Source: an uncultured bacterium (GTDB taxonomy: Bacteria > Verrucomicrobiota > Kiritimatiellia > CAIKKV01 > CAIJXV01). Taken from it: a stretch of 64,000 nucleotides of DNA. Shown here in pieces: positions 35,021 through 43,680 of the stretch (positions are counted from its first letter, which is position 1; each line of letters opens with the position of its first letter). The DNA is taken from the NCBI GenBank assembly GCA_903824675.1, contig CAIJXV010000083.1, positions 1 to 64,000 on the forward strand, read 5' to 3'. Under the pieces are notes generated by a model, which searched no databases, was not told the DNA's origin, and saw only the letters and a list, made by a program, of their open reading frames with translations. The position numbers and the translations under genes were made by a program.

Positions 35021-35039
35021 GCACCGAATCGCAGATGCG
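35021..35039. promoter_or_regulatory. 19-nt intergenic motif, copy 2
   Basis: GCACCGAATCGCAGATGCG, identical to 28336-28354. It lies 103 bases before the first DegT-type gene, a distance close to that seen at the KDG-kinase gene. Shared operator or repeat scrap. Confidence 0.35.
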
Positions 35040-35142
35040 TCCCAGTGTCGCCTCCCCCAAAATAATTGATGACGCCGGGCTAGATTTATCTTACTTTTGA
35101 CGGAATCATCCTATGGCATCTTTCATCTACACAAGGACTCGA

Positions 35143-36462
35143 ATGAAAAAAACAAATCCGAAACTCGCTTTAAAGGGGGGCCCCAAAAGCGTGACCCTCC
35201 CGGATGGCGACATTTTCCGCTGGCCGATGGTGACCGCCGAGGATGAGATGGCCGTGCTGGATGTGGTCCGGGCCGGCGCCATGAGCGGCACGCCCATCAC
35301 CAAGGAGTTCGAACGTGAATTCCGCGCCTGGCTGGGGACGAAATATTCGCTGGGCTATTGCAACGGCACGGCGGCGCTGCACGCGGCGATGTGGGCTTGC
35401 GGAGTCGGGGCGGGGGATGAACTGATCGCGCCGAGCATGACCTATTGGGCGAGTTGCACGGCGGCCCTGTCGTTGGGCGCGGCGGTGAACTTTGCCGACA
35501 TTGATCCCGACACCCTGTGTATCGATCCCGACGATATCGAACACCGGATCGGCCCGAAAACCCGGGCGATCGTCGTGGTGCATTATTGCGGATATCCCTG
35601 CGACATGGATAAAATCATGCGGATCGCCCGCAAGCACAGGGTGAAGGTGATCGAGGATGTGTCGCATGCCCAGGGCGGATTGTACAAAGGGCGCAAGGTG
35701 GGGACGATCGGCGACATCGGCGCGATGAGCCTGATGTCCGGGAAAAGCTTTGCCATTGGCGAAGCGGGGATAATGGTCACCCATAACCGCGATTTGTATG
35801 AGCGGTGCGTGGCCTATGGCCATTACGAACGCACGGGGCTCGCTTCCACCTACAACAAGGCCGACCAGCAGATCACGAGCAAGGAACTTCAGCAATTCTC
35901 CGGAGTGCCGTTGGGCGGCGCCAAGCATCGGATGAACCAGACCTGCTCGGCGATGGGCCGGGTCCAATTGAAATATTACCCCCGGCGGATGAAGGAAATT
36001 CAGGCCGCCATGAATCGTTTTTGGGATCTCCTGGAAGGTGTGCCGGGCCTCAAGGCGCATCGCCCTTCGAAAAAATCGGGCAGTACCATGGGCGGTTGGT
36101 ATTATGCGCGGGGCCTCTACCGGGCCCAGGAACTGGGAGGCCTGTCGGCGGCCAAATTCTGCGAGGCCGTTCGGGCGGAAGGGGTGCCGATGGCGCATCC
36201 GGGCTCTAATTTCCCGCTTCATCTGCATAACGTGTTTCACACGGCCGATCTCTTCCACATGGGCCGGCCGACGATGATCTCCTTTGGCCAGCGCGATGTC
36301 CGCCAGGGTCCGGGCTCATTGCCGGTTTCGGAAGCGGTCGATGCCACGGTCATCGGGGTGCCGTGGTTCAAGAAAGACAAGCCTGCTCTCATTAAACAAT
36401 ATGCGGCCGCCTATCGCAAGGTGGCGGAGCAAGCCGCGCAGTTAAAGGACTCCGTCGAATGA
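35143..36462 (+). CDS. DegT/DnrJ/EryC1/StrS-family PLP aminotransferase, copy 1
   Basis: A 439-residue PLP-dependent enzyme of the sugar aminotransferase family (sugar amination or dehydration in sugar-nucleotide pathways). GAMSGTPITKEFE is near 44-56 and YCNGTAALHAAMWACGVGAGDE near 74-95. VIEDVSHAQGGLYKG (PLP-contact Asp) is near 170-184. The cofactor-binding Lys lies in SLMSGKSFAIGEAG (about 201). The start at 35143 follows AAGGA and matches the second copy's N-terminus; an upstream in-frame ATG at 35113 adds ten residues absent from that copy. The stop overlaps the second copy's start (ATGA), so both are translated together. Confidence 0.87.
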   Translation: MKKTNPKLALKGGPKSVTLPDGDIFRWPMVTAEDEMAVLDVVRAGAMSGTPITKEFEREFRAWLGTKYSLGYCNGTAALHAAMWACGVGAGDELIAPSMTYWASCTAALSLGAAVNFADIDPDTLCIDPDDIEHRIGPKTRAIVVVHYCGYPCDMDKIMRIARKHRVKVIEDVSHAQGGLYKGRKVGTIGDIGAMSLMSGKSFAIGEAGIMVTHNRDLYERCVAYGHYERTGLASTYNKADQQITSKELQQFSGVPLGGAKHRMNQTCSAMGRVQLKYYPRRMKEIQAAMNRFWDLLEGVPGLKAHRPSKKSGSTMGGWYYARGLYRAQELGGLSAAKFCEAVRAEGVPMAHPGSNFPLHLHNVFHTADLFHMGRPTMISFGQRDVRQGPGSLPVSEAVDATVIGVPWFKKDKPALIKQYAAAYRKVAEQAAQLKDSVE

Positions 36463-37766
36463 AAAAGATCCGATCGAAATTAGCTTTGTTGGGCGGCCCG
36501 AAAAGTGTGACGTTACCCGAAGGGGATATGTTTCGTTGGCCGATTGTGACGGCCGAGGACGAGAAAGCGGTACTGGACGTGTTGCGGGCCGGCGCCATGA
36601 GCGGCACCCCGATCACCAAGGAATTCGAGCGCGAGTTCCGCACCTGGATGGGGATGAAATATTCCCTGGGTTATTGCAACGGGACCTCGGCGCTGCATGC
36701 CGCGATGTGGGCCTGCGGAGTGGGGGCCGGCGATGAAGTGATTTGTCCGAGCATGACCTACTGGGCCAGTTGCACGTCGGCGTTGTCATTGGGCGCGGCG
36801 GTGAACTTTGCCGATATCGATCCGGACACCCTCTGCATTGATCCGGCCGACATCGAGCATCGGATCGGCCCCAAAACCCGGGCCATCATGGTGGTCCACT
36901 ATGCCGGGTATCCGTGTGACATGGATAAAATCATGCGCATCGCCCGCAAGCATAAGGTGAAGGTGATCGAGGATGTCTCGCACGCGCAGGGCGGTTTGTA
37001 CAAGGGGCGGATGGTGGGAACCTTCGGCGACATTGCCGCGATGAGCCTGATGGCCGGGAAAAGTTTTGCGATCGGCGAAGCGGGGATGATGGTTACCAAT
37101 AACCGTGATTTATACGAACGATGCGTGGCCTACGGTCATTACGAACGCACGGGGCTTGCATCCACCTACAACAAGGCCGACCAGCAGATCACGAGCAAGG
37201 AACTCCAGCAATTTTCCGGAGTGCCGCTGGGCGGCGCCAAACATCGCATGAACCAGACGTGTTCGGCGATGGGGCGGGTCCAATTGAAATACTATCCGAA
37301 GCGGATCAAGGAAATTCAAAAGGCGATGAATTATTTCTGGGATTTATTGGAAGGCGTGCCGGGCCTCAAGGCGCATCGCCCCCCGAAAAAATCCGGGAGT
37401 ACGATGGCCGGCTGGTATGCGGCCAGAGGTTTGTATCGGGCTGAAGAACTGGGCGGGCTGCCGGCGGCTAAATTCTGCGAAGCGCTGCGGGCCGAGGGCG
37501 TCTGGACTCACCCCGGGACCAATTCAGCCCTGCATTTACATAATGTGTTTCACACGGCCGACCTGTTCCACATGGGCAAGCCGACGATGATCGCCTTTGG
37601 CCAGCGCGATGTGCGCCAAGGGAAGGGCGCCTTGCCGGTGAGCGAGGGGACTTCCAGCACCGTCATCGGGATCCCCTGGTTTAAAAAATACCGACCAGCC
37701 CTCATCAAGCAATATGCGGCCGCCTATCGCAAGGTGGCGGAGCAGGCGGCTGCGTTGATGGGGTAG
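36459..37766 (+). CDS. DegT/DnrJ/EryC1/StrS-family PLP aminotransferase, copy 2
   Basis: A 435-residue paralogue of the preceding gene, about 85-90 % identical by eye, with the same PLP sites (SLMAGKSFAIGEAG with the Schiff-base Lys). The pair arose by tandem duplication. Many synonymous differences and few gaps suggest both copies have been under selection for some time. Differences cluster in the C-terminal third (RPPKKSGSTMAGWYAARG; 'WTHPGTNSALH' in place of 'PMAHPGSNFPLH'), a region that contacts substrate in relatives, so substrate preference may have diverged. It is coupled to copy 1 by a 4-base overlap. An integrase remnant follows. Confidence 0.87.
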   Translation: MKKIRSKLALLGGPKSVTLPEGDMFRWPIVTAEDEKAVLDVLRAGAMSGTPITKEFEREFRTWMGMKYSLGYCNGTSALHAAMWACGVGAGDEVICPSMTYWASCTSALSLGAAVNFADIDPDTLCIDPADIEHRIGPKTRAIMVVHYAGYPCDMDKIMRIARKHKVKVIEDVSHAQGGLYKGRMVGTFGDIAAMSLMAGKSFAIGEAGMMVTNNRDLYERCVAYGHYERTGLASTYNKADQQITSKELQQFSGVPLGGAKHRMNQTCSAMGRVQLKYYPKRIKEIQKAMNYFWDLLEGVPGLKAHRPPKKSGSTMAGWYAARGLYRAEELGGLPAAKFCEALRAEGVWTHPGTNSALHLHNVFHTADLFHMGKPTMIAFGQRDVRQGKGALPVSEGTSSTVIGIPWFKKYRPALIKQYAAAYRKVAEQAAALMG

Positions 37767-37797
37767 AAGCCCGTCTTTCGTCTTCCCCGCTTCGTTT

Positions 37798-37884
37798 CTG
37801 ATGCCGGAGATATTCCTGGATTTGGCGGATATCGACGTCATTGAGCAATAAATGCCTGGCGAACGAATGCCGCAGCGGGAACGA
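37798..37884 (-). pseudogene. Remnant of tyrosine recombinase (integrase)
   Basis: Minus-strand reading SFPLRHSFARHLLLNDVDIR followed by QIQEYLRHQ is the conserved core around the catalytic Arg-His (HxLRHSFAxHLL...IQxxLGH) of phage or XerD-type recombinases. The usual GH after L is RH, and no recombinase sequence continues on either side. It is about 29 codons of a lost gene. Confidence 0.65.
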
Positions 37885-38300
37885 TTCAGTTTCGATGCTG
37901 AAACTGTAAACAACAATACGACAAATTTCGGGGGTGGGCCGGGCGGTCCCTCGCACGGCATTAGATCAAGAACGAAGAGAATATCCCGCCGCAGGGACGC
38001 GTCGGGCCACCTCGGAAACGTACACTAACTGAATTGTTCCGATTTAGAGAATGGACTGAGGAATGCTTGGGAAAACCGGGCAATTGTAAAGTATTTTTAG
38101 TGCTTTTAGATCCTTCTCCTCGTAAAAATGTCCGGGACATGTAGTCGGCAACATATCCTGGCAAAATGCCAGCAATTGTAATCGAAAAACAAAGAAATCA
38201 TTTAAATGCCTCAATGTTTTTTCATATAACGATTAAATTGCATCTTTTTACTGTTGTTGGTTGTCTTGAAAACCAGTAAATGTAATCAGCAACAGATAAA
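37885..38300. other. AT-rich non-coding stretch next to integrase scrap
   Basis: No gene recognised. Base composition falls compared with the flanking sugar genes and stays low through the gene at 38301. This is consistent with acquired DNA. Confidence 0.4.
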
Positions 38301-38978
38301 ATGTTCGCCAACAAGATGACTAAAGAAAAGAAACAGACTCAACCAGGTATCGGCAAGACCGTGCTATTGCCCGGCTGTTCGGGGTGCGGACTTGGGTGCC
38401 TGGGAACGTTACTGCTTTGTCTTGCAGCAATGACTCTTGGCTTTGCAATTGTTCCCTTTAATACAGCATTCCTCGGTGGAGTTGCTGGATTTGTTGTAGT
38501 CCTTGCAACGGCCATAGTGGCAAGAATCAAAGGCAGATCTCCCCCGTGGCGCGTGTTCTTTGGCGAAATCGTGATAATTGCTGCGTTGTTGCTCGGCTTC
38601 TTTCTCTGGGACACGCCATGGTATGTATACCGTTGCGTGTTAGGAGATCCAATTCCATCAAGCGTTAAGATAATACGTGCAGAATATGAAGAACACCCCA
38701 TGGATCCATCAGCATGGATGCACATCAAGATATCCCCCTCGGATCTACCTTCGGTGATAGCGAAGAACAATCTCACACCCGACCATCACCCTCCAAAAGA
38801 TAGATATGCCCTCAACACACAACCTGCTTGGTGGAAACCACTAGAGTTTGGCGCGAACGCTCGACTCTTTAAAAAAGACGGCTATCGAACAGATTACACG
38901 GGATCTATAAGCTATGTGGTCGGCATATGGGTTAACGAGGAAACAAATGAAGTTTATGGCTACTACATAAACTTCTAG
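38301..38978 (+). CDS. Membrane protein of unknown function, AT-rich
   Basis: A 225-residue protein with three hydrophobic helices in the first half (about 35-55, 57-75, 85-103), after a Cys/Gly-rich stretch GCSGCGLGCLG. A soluble C-terminal domain (about 115-225) ends in strands such as SISYVVGIWVNEETN. No family is recognised. Codon and base use are more AT-rich than in neighbours, and it sits just beyond an integrase remnant, suggesting recent acquisition. An ATG at 38301 lacks a clear ribosome site; ATG 38316 (MTKEKK) is an alternative. Confidence 0.62.
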   Translation: MFANKMTKEKKQTQPGIGKTVLLPGCSGCGLGCLGTLLLCLAAMTLGFAIVPFNTAFLGGVAGFVVVLATAIVARIKGRSPPWRVFFGEIVIIAALLLGFFLWDTPWYVYRCVLGDPIPSSVKIIRAEYEEHPMDPSAWMHIKISPSDLPSVIAKNNLTPDHHPPKDRYALNTQPAWWKPLEFGANARLFKKDGYRTDYTGSISYVVGIWVNEETNEVYGYYINF

Positions 38979-39010
38979 GAAAGGCGAACAAAGCTCAGAA
39001 CCGTACCAAC

Positions 39011-39025
39011 AATCCGCCGCGGATT
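39011..39025. repeat. Short perfect hairpin
   Basis: AATCCGC-C-GCGGATT, 7-bp arms, in the space after the AT-rich gene. No T-tract; significance unclear. Confidence 0.4.
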
Positions 39026-39183
39026 ATTGTCCGGTTAGAGCGGACGTTCACCCACGCTCTCCCCCGCGCCCGGGCGAGGGAGGAGCGAGAGGCGAGTGTT
39101 TGGGCGTTTGTGGACCGGCAGTTGGATCTATTTGCGCAGCACCCGCCCATTACTCGCCGAGTGTCAGGTTGTTCATGACCACG

Positions 39184-40008
39184 TCAGCTCCGCGCGATCC
39201 ATTTCTCGAGATCGCGCAGAGTGGCGGTGATGTCTTTCCGTTGTTGTTCTCCGGAAATCTCGCGTTCGATAATGTAAGCGCCCTTATATTTCAGCGCGGC
39301 CAGAGCCTTGACGAATTCGGGGAATCGCACCCGACCTTTTCCGACTTTGACTTCATGGCCGAGGTTCATGCCTTCGGTCGGGTACATCCCGTCCTTCGCA
39401 TGGATCCCCTTGACGTAGCGGCCGAACACCTCCAGCGAATCAATCGGGTTTCCCTTGCCGTAAAGGATCAGATTGGCGGGGTCCAGATTGATTCCCAAGT
39501 TGCCGGTGCCGACGGTTTCGATCAGACGGAGCAGGGTGACCGGGGTTTCCTGCCCGGTTTCAAACCAGAATTCCAATTTCCGCCGTTTGCAATAGAGGCC
39601 CAATTCCCGAACCGTGTCCACCACCTCGCCGAAGAGCGGGTCGGATGGATTTTCCGGGATGAATCCCAAGTGGGTGACGATCGCCGGAAGCCCGGTTCGC
39701 GCGGCAAAATCAGCGGCCTGTTTAAGGGCGGTGACTCGAATGGCCCGGTATTTCCGTGGAACGATCCCGAGGGTTGTGGGTCCTTCGGTGAAATTCCATG
39801 TGGAGGGACCCGGCCACCCGGCCCAGAGGGAGGTCACGTTCATCCGGGTTTCGCGCAATTCCCGGATGAGCGTGTTGGCGCGTTCGCGGGTGTAAAGCGC
39901 CGTATTCCAGCAACACAACTGGCAAGCTTTCAGGCCGAAATCCGAGACATAGTGGAGAATGGGCCCTTTCTCCGAAAGGGGGGTGATGACGCCGACCTGA
40001 TTTTTCAT
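39184..40008 (-). CDS. Sugar phosphate isomerase/epimerase (xylose-isomerase-like TIM barrel)
   Basis: A 274-residue protein of the AP-endonuclease-2 / xylose-isomerase-like TIM-barrel superfamily that includes IolE, IolI and many sugar isomerases. It has the typical metal-ligand blocks LEFWFETGQET (Glu near 147), LGINLDPANLILYG (Asp near 174), VKGIHAKDG (His near 199) and AYIIEREISG (Glu near 246). The specific substrate is not predictable. Length is typical. It is co-oriented with the AEC transporter and the larger isomerase upstream, forming one minus-strand operon. Confidence 0.85.
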   Translation of the reverse strand: MKNQVGVITPLSEKGPILHYVSDFGLKACQLCCWNTALYTRERANTLIRELRETRMNVTSLWAGWPGPSTWNFTEGPTTLGIVPRKYRAIRVTALKQAADFAARTGLPAIVTHLGFIPENPSDPLFGEVVDTVRELGLYCKRRKLEFWFETGQETPVTLLRLIETVGTGNLGINLDPANLILYGKGNPIDSLEVFGRYVKGIHAKDGMYPTEGMNLGHEVKVGKGRVRFPEFVKALAALKYKGAYIIEREISGEQQRKDITATLRDLEKWIARS

Positions 40009-40042
40009 GACGAACTCCTGGTTAGGCCTATGCCTTCGTTTG

Positions 40043-40984
40043 TTACCTGCTTAAAATCCAATGATGAAGCGCGAGGAAGAGGGGGACCGTGATCAACGCG
40101 GTTATAAAACTGGAGAGCATGATTTGGTTTGTAAAGGCCCGGTTCCCACCTTCCCGCTCCACCAGGGCGGTCAATGCGGTAATGGGGGGCATCGAGGCTT
40201 GGAGAACCAGCAATAAACCCAGTTCCCGGGAAAGATGCAAACCCAGGACAATCAGTAAAACCACGCCCGGCAGTAACAGATTCCGAATCACCACAAAGCC
40301 GACGACCGGGCCCGGCAAAACCTGCCGGGCATCGGCGCGATCCTGATAGATGGAGCCGCCGAGGTACATCAATAATCCCGGCACGGCGATGGCCCCGACC
40401 ATTTCGATGCCGCGGAGACAGAAGCCAGGCACCCAGCTATGCAGATTCCCCATATGAAGCAAGAGGGCGGTACCGGTGGCGATCAGGGAGGGGGTCAGCA
40501 TCCGGTTCCAATGGAAATTCCGCCCCGCCTGCTGAAAAAGAAGGGGCGCGGTATTGAAAAAGAAAACCGAAAAAAAGAGAGTGAACAGAAAGAGGCTGAC
40601 CACGATGCCAGAGGTGGCGCCGAACATATCGGAGAGCATGACCAACGGGATGAATATGGCGTTTTGGTAGATAAACCCCAGCCGGGCTTCACGGCGGAGG
40701 TCCGGGGGGAACCATCGGCCGGTGATCCATGCGACCAGGACCTGCAGGCTGGTCAACCCGACCCACCAAAGCGGCAGGAGCCACCAGTGCGGCTGTGCTT
40801 GGGGGTTGAATCCACGCAGGATGGCCGCAAAGATCTGGCAGGGCAGGGCGATTTCCAGAGAGATGGCGGACAGAACCTTCAGGGCATTCCGGTTGAGCAT
40901 ACCCCGGGCTGATGCGAGATACCCCACCCCTCCCACGGCGGCGGAGATCGCCAGACTCTCGAGTGTTGTAATGAAAAAGCTCAA
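40043..40984 (-). CDS. AEC-family transporter (auxin efflux carrier type)
   Basis: A 313-residue inner-membrane protein with about ten hydrophobic segments in the AEC arrangement (two halves of five). It has ALPCQIFAAIL in the first half, a conserved Pro-containing IYQNAIFIPLVM near 105 and ALTALVEREGGN near the C-terminus, in the ten-helix core. Bacterial members export or import small organic anions such as malate. Here a sugar acid is a reasonable guess from the neighbours. It overlaps the start of the larger isomerase gene's stop by 4 bases, so the two are co-translated. Confidence 0.85.
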   Translation of the reverse strand: MSFFITTLESLAISAAVGGVGYLASARGMLNRNALKVLSAISLEIALPCQIFAAILRGFNPQAQPHWWLLPLWWVGLTSLQVLVAWITGRWFPPDLRREARLGFIYQNAIFIPLVMLSDMFGATSGIVVSLFLFTLFFSVFFFNTAPLLFQQAGRNFHWNRMLTPSLIATGTALLLHMGNLHSWVPGFCLRGIEMVGAIAVPGLLMYLGGSIYQDRADARQVLPGPVVGFVVIRNLLLPGVVLLIVLGLHLSRELGLLLVLQASMPPITALTALVEREGGNRAFTNQIMLSSFITALITVPLFLALHHWILSR

Positions 40985-42129
40985 CGTTTACAGGTCAGCG
41001 CGTCGATTTTTCGTGAATCCAAGCCGCACATCGCCTGGATTGAGCGATGGTCTGCTTCGGTTTCGCTCAAGCCCCGGATCGAGATTTTTTCCAGACGTTC
41101 GGAAAGGACCAGGACCATGGACACCGCGCGACTGCAGTTGCGGATGAAATCCTTACGGCAGGTGATGCCATCGAGGGGATCTCCTTCGGTGCGCAGCATG
41201 TGGCAGTCAAATTCCACCACACCTTTCCAGCCGGTCTGGCGCAAGAGCCAGAACATCTGGGCGGTTTCCTTCAATCCTTCCGGACCGACCAGGGGCGGGA
41301 AGTCATTATCGAATTGCGCCTTGATCTGACTGCCGAAATGGAGGAAGGAAAGTTTGTTGATGCTGATGAGGTAGCCCAAGGTGTGGACCGCGTTCAACAG
41401 GGCCATGCTTTCATGCTGCAACAGTTCCGGGTTGACGCCCCAGAAATCCGGATGCTTGAGGCGTCCGCAAATGAAGCCGGCCGCATGTCCGCTGGTGGGC
41501 AAATACATGTGGCCCCGGGGTTCGTTCGGCTTGGGCTCGATGGTGGCCCCTTTGTAATTCGTCAGTTTATGGGCCTTGATATAATCAACGGCATGGTCCA
41601 GCGCGCCGGCCAGCCAACCGAATGTCCGGTTCCAATCCACGGTGACCGGCACTTCAAAACCATCCCGGGCCACCCAGTAGGTGAAATAGCGGGCGCCGAA
41701 AAAGTGACCGATGCGCAGGGTTCGTTCGACTTTAAGGCGCGCCAATTCGCGGATTTTAGGGTCGGGATTGGTCAGGCCGCCGTTCCGGAAGATTTTGCTT
41801 CCGTGCAGGCTGCAGGTGGCGGTGTTAATCGCGAGTCCGGCCGACCGGAGAATTTTCCGGATTTGGGTGAGCTTTTTGAAGGTGGTGCTGGAGGGGTCGA
41901 GGTCGTCGTTCGGCTGGGCGGGATTCCAGGGGACCAAGTCGTCATCATGGAAGCTGGTGGCTTCGATCAAGCGTTCTCCTGCGGCCCAAGCCAGCATTTC
42001 GGCAACCTGAAGGGAGTCGATGGGCGGCAGGATTTTCTCACCGAAAGGATCGCTCAGCGGATTGCCGACACACCAGAAGGGCATGGAGCGGAGCGTAACG
42101 GGACCCACATTGAACGGTTTGAGTTTCAT
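40981..42129 (-). CDS. Xylose-isomerase-family protein
   Basis: A 382-residue TIM-barrel sugar isomerase. Matching blocks include VARDGFEVPVTVDWNRTFGWL near 155, IEPKPNEPRGHMYLPT (metal-binding Glu near 197), GVNPELLQHESMALLN and a final VVEFDCHMLRTEGDP near 312. It is nearer to true xylose/rhamnose-type isomerases than the 274-residue neighbour. The exact sugar is uncertain. It is first gene of the minus-strand operon with the AEC transporter and the second isomerase, and its start is 16 bases inside a perfect inverted repeat, which would lie in its mRNA leader. Confidence 0.85.
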   Translation of the reverse strand: MKLKPFNVGPVTLRSMPFWCVGNPLSDPFGEKILPPIDSLQVAEMLAWAAGERLIEATSFHDDDLVPWNPAQPNDDLDPSSTTFKKLTQIRKILRSAGLAINTATCSLHGSKIFRNGGLTNPDPKIRELARLKVERTLRIGHFFGARYFTYWVARDGFEVPVTVDWNRTFGWLAGALDHAVDYIKAHKLTNYKGATIEPKPNEPRGHMYLPTSGHAAGFICGRLKHPDFWGVNPELLQHESMALLNAVHTLGYLISINKLSFLHFGSQIKAQFDNDFPPLVGPEGLKETAQMFWLLRQTGWKGVVEFDCHMLRTEGDPLDGITCRKDFIRNCSRAVSMVLVLSERLEKISIRGLSETEADHRSIQAMCGLDSRKIDALTCKR

Positions 42130-42144
42130 GACGTTCCTTCTTTG

Positions 42145-42173
42145 AAAGAGAGTGGTTGAAAAACACTCTCTTT
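42145..42173. promoter_or_regulatory. Perfect 10-bp inverted repeat between divergent genes
   Basis: AAAGAGAGTG (42145-42154) and CACTCTCTTT (42164-42173) with a 9-base spacer. It is 16 bases upstream of the xylose-isomerase-type start (minus strand) and 152 bases before the plus-strand URO-D gene. Operator for a dimeric regulator, or leader hairpin. Confidence 0.5.
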
Positions 42174-42324
42174 TATGATTTTGGGACGGGTTTGGCGAGG
42201 GAAAATCGAGAAAAAAATTGGATAAGAGAAAAAGACCGAACTCCGCGAAGGGACTTTAACGCGGCGGCCTGCAAATTTAACATTGGGCTTGTGTTTGAGA
42301 TTTTGTTGGGGCACATTTTGGGCT

Positions 42325-43572
42325 ATGAAACGAGCTGTTCCATCTAACAAAGACAGGGACGTGATCCGGCGTCTGGCCTCCGCGGTAGCGGACATCGCCG
42401 CCCTTCCGGTACAGGAAGAGAAACGCACTTTGTGGCGACGGCTCAACGCCCGAAAACCGGTACGCCCCATGGTGATGATCGATCAGGTGTGCTGGAACGA
42501 AATGAACATCGACGATGAGCTGACCCTTGCCTGTAAAGATGAAGAATGCCGGCAGTATGAGGATCAACTGCGCAAAACCCTCTTCCAATGGAAACACTTT
42601 CCGGTGGACCGTGTGGTGGAACCCTTTATCCGCGTGCACCGGGCCGTTTCTAATACCGGTTTTCAGGTTGACGTGAAGGAGCACGTCGCCATTGGAGACC
42701 CCACCAATAGTGTTGTTGGACATGCCTACATCAATCAATTTGAGACAGATGCCGATCTGGACAAGATCAAGACGCCGGTCATTACCCACGATGCGGACGA
42801 AACCACCCGCCGGTTGGAAGTGGCGCACCAATTATTTGATGGAACGCTGGAAATTTTCGAGCAGGGGGTCGATCCCTATCTGTCGGTGTGGGACCCGATC
42901 AGCAGTTGGATGAGCGTGGAAGCGGTACTCTACACGATGGTGGATCGTCCGGCCTATCTGAAGGAACTGGCCCAACGAATGGTCAATGGGTACCTGCGGA
43001 TGCTCGATCAACTGGAAGACCAGGGGCTTCTCTGCCATCACCAATCCGTGATCCATTGCACCGGCGCCTATGCCGATGAAGTGCCTGCGCCCGGGTTTGA
43101 TCCGAAGCGACCCCGGACCCGGGATCTCTGGATGTTCGGCCTGTCGCAGATGTTCTCCACCGTTTCGCCGGCCCTATTCCAGGAATTTGAGATCGACTTG
43201 TGCATGCCTCTTTTTAAACGGTTCGCCCTCGTTTACTACGGTTGCTGCGATCCGCTCGATCGGAAGATGAAGGAGGTTCGCCGGATTCCGAACGTCCGGA
43301 AGATTTCCATGAGCCCCTGGGCGGACGAAGAGCGCGGCGCCGCGGAAATCAAGAGCGACTATGTTTATTCGCGCAAACCCAATCCCGCCCTGCTGGCGTG
43401 GCCGACATTCAGTGAGCGCGAAGTTCGCGAACATCTCCAGAAAACCGTGACGATTTGCGCACGCCAGGGCTGTCCGCTGGAACTGATTCTGAAAGATATC
43501 AGCACGGTTAACTACGAACCGCAGCGGCTGTTTCGTTGGGCGGATATTGCCATGGAAACCGTGGGTGCGTAA
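42325..43572 (+). CDS. Uroporphyrinogen-decarboxylase-superfamily protein (third member)
   Basis: A 415-residue member of the URO-D superfamily, longer than the other two and from a different branch. Blocks are WDPISSWMSVEAVLY near 190, YYGCCDPLDRKMKEVRRIPN near 306 and ISMSPWADEERGA. The branch-typical KDISTV lies near 390, with a closing WADIAMETV. It is divergent from the xylose-isomerase operon across a shared 195-bp intergenic region. Two sugar dehydrogenase-like genes follow. A methyl- or carboxy-transfer role is inferred from the superfamily; no corrinoid protein gene is nearby. The start at 42325 has no strong ribosome site. Confidence 0.8.
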   Translation: MKRAVPSNKDRDVIRRLASAVADIAALPVQEEKRTLWRRLNARKPVRPMVMIDQVCWNEMNIDDELTLACKDEECRQYEDQLRKTLFQWKHFPVDRVVEPFIRVHRAVSNTGFQVDVKEHVAIGDPTNSVVGHAYINQFETDADLDKIKTPVITHDADETTRRLEVAHQLFDGTLEIFEQGVDPYLSVWDPISSWMSVEAVLYTMVDRPAYLKELAQRMVNGYLRMLDQLEDQGLLCHHQSVIHCTGAYADEVPAPGFDPKRPRTRDLWMFGLSQMFSTVSPALFQEFEIDLCMPLFKRFALVYYGCCDPLDRKMKEVRRIPNVRKISMSPWADEERGAAEIKSDYVYSRKPNPALLAWPTFSEREVREHLQKTVTICARQGCPLELILKDISTVNYEPQRLFRWADIAMETVGA

Positions 43573-43680
43573 CGCCCGGAGATGTTTGAAATCCGATGGG
43601 CGACCTTTTTAAGCAGTCGTGTTTTTGATGGGAAACGAATACATTAGGGTGAAAGACGGAATGGTTATCAAGGAGATTGA

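Noticed and set aside
39100-39183. Tail of a lost gene (GADVVMNNLTLGE-like, minus strand)
   Set aside because: Only about 13 codons in another frame than the isomerase; could be chance.
41047-42159. 370-codon plus-strand frame opposite the xylose-isomerase-type gene
   Set aside because: The minus-strand gene has clear family motifs; this frame has none.
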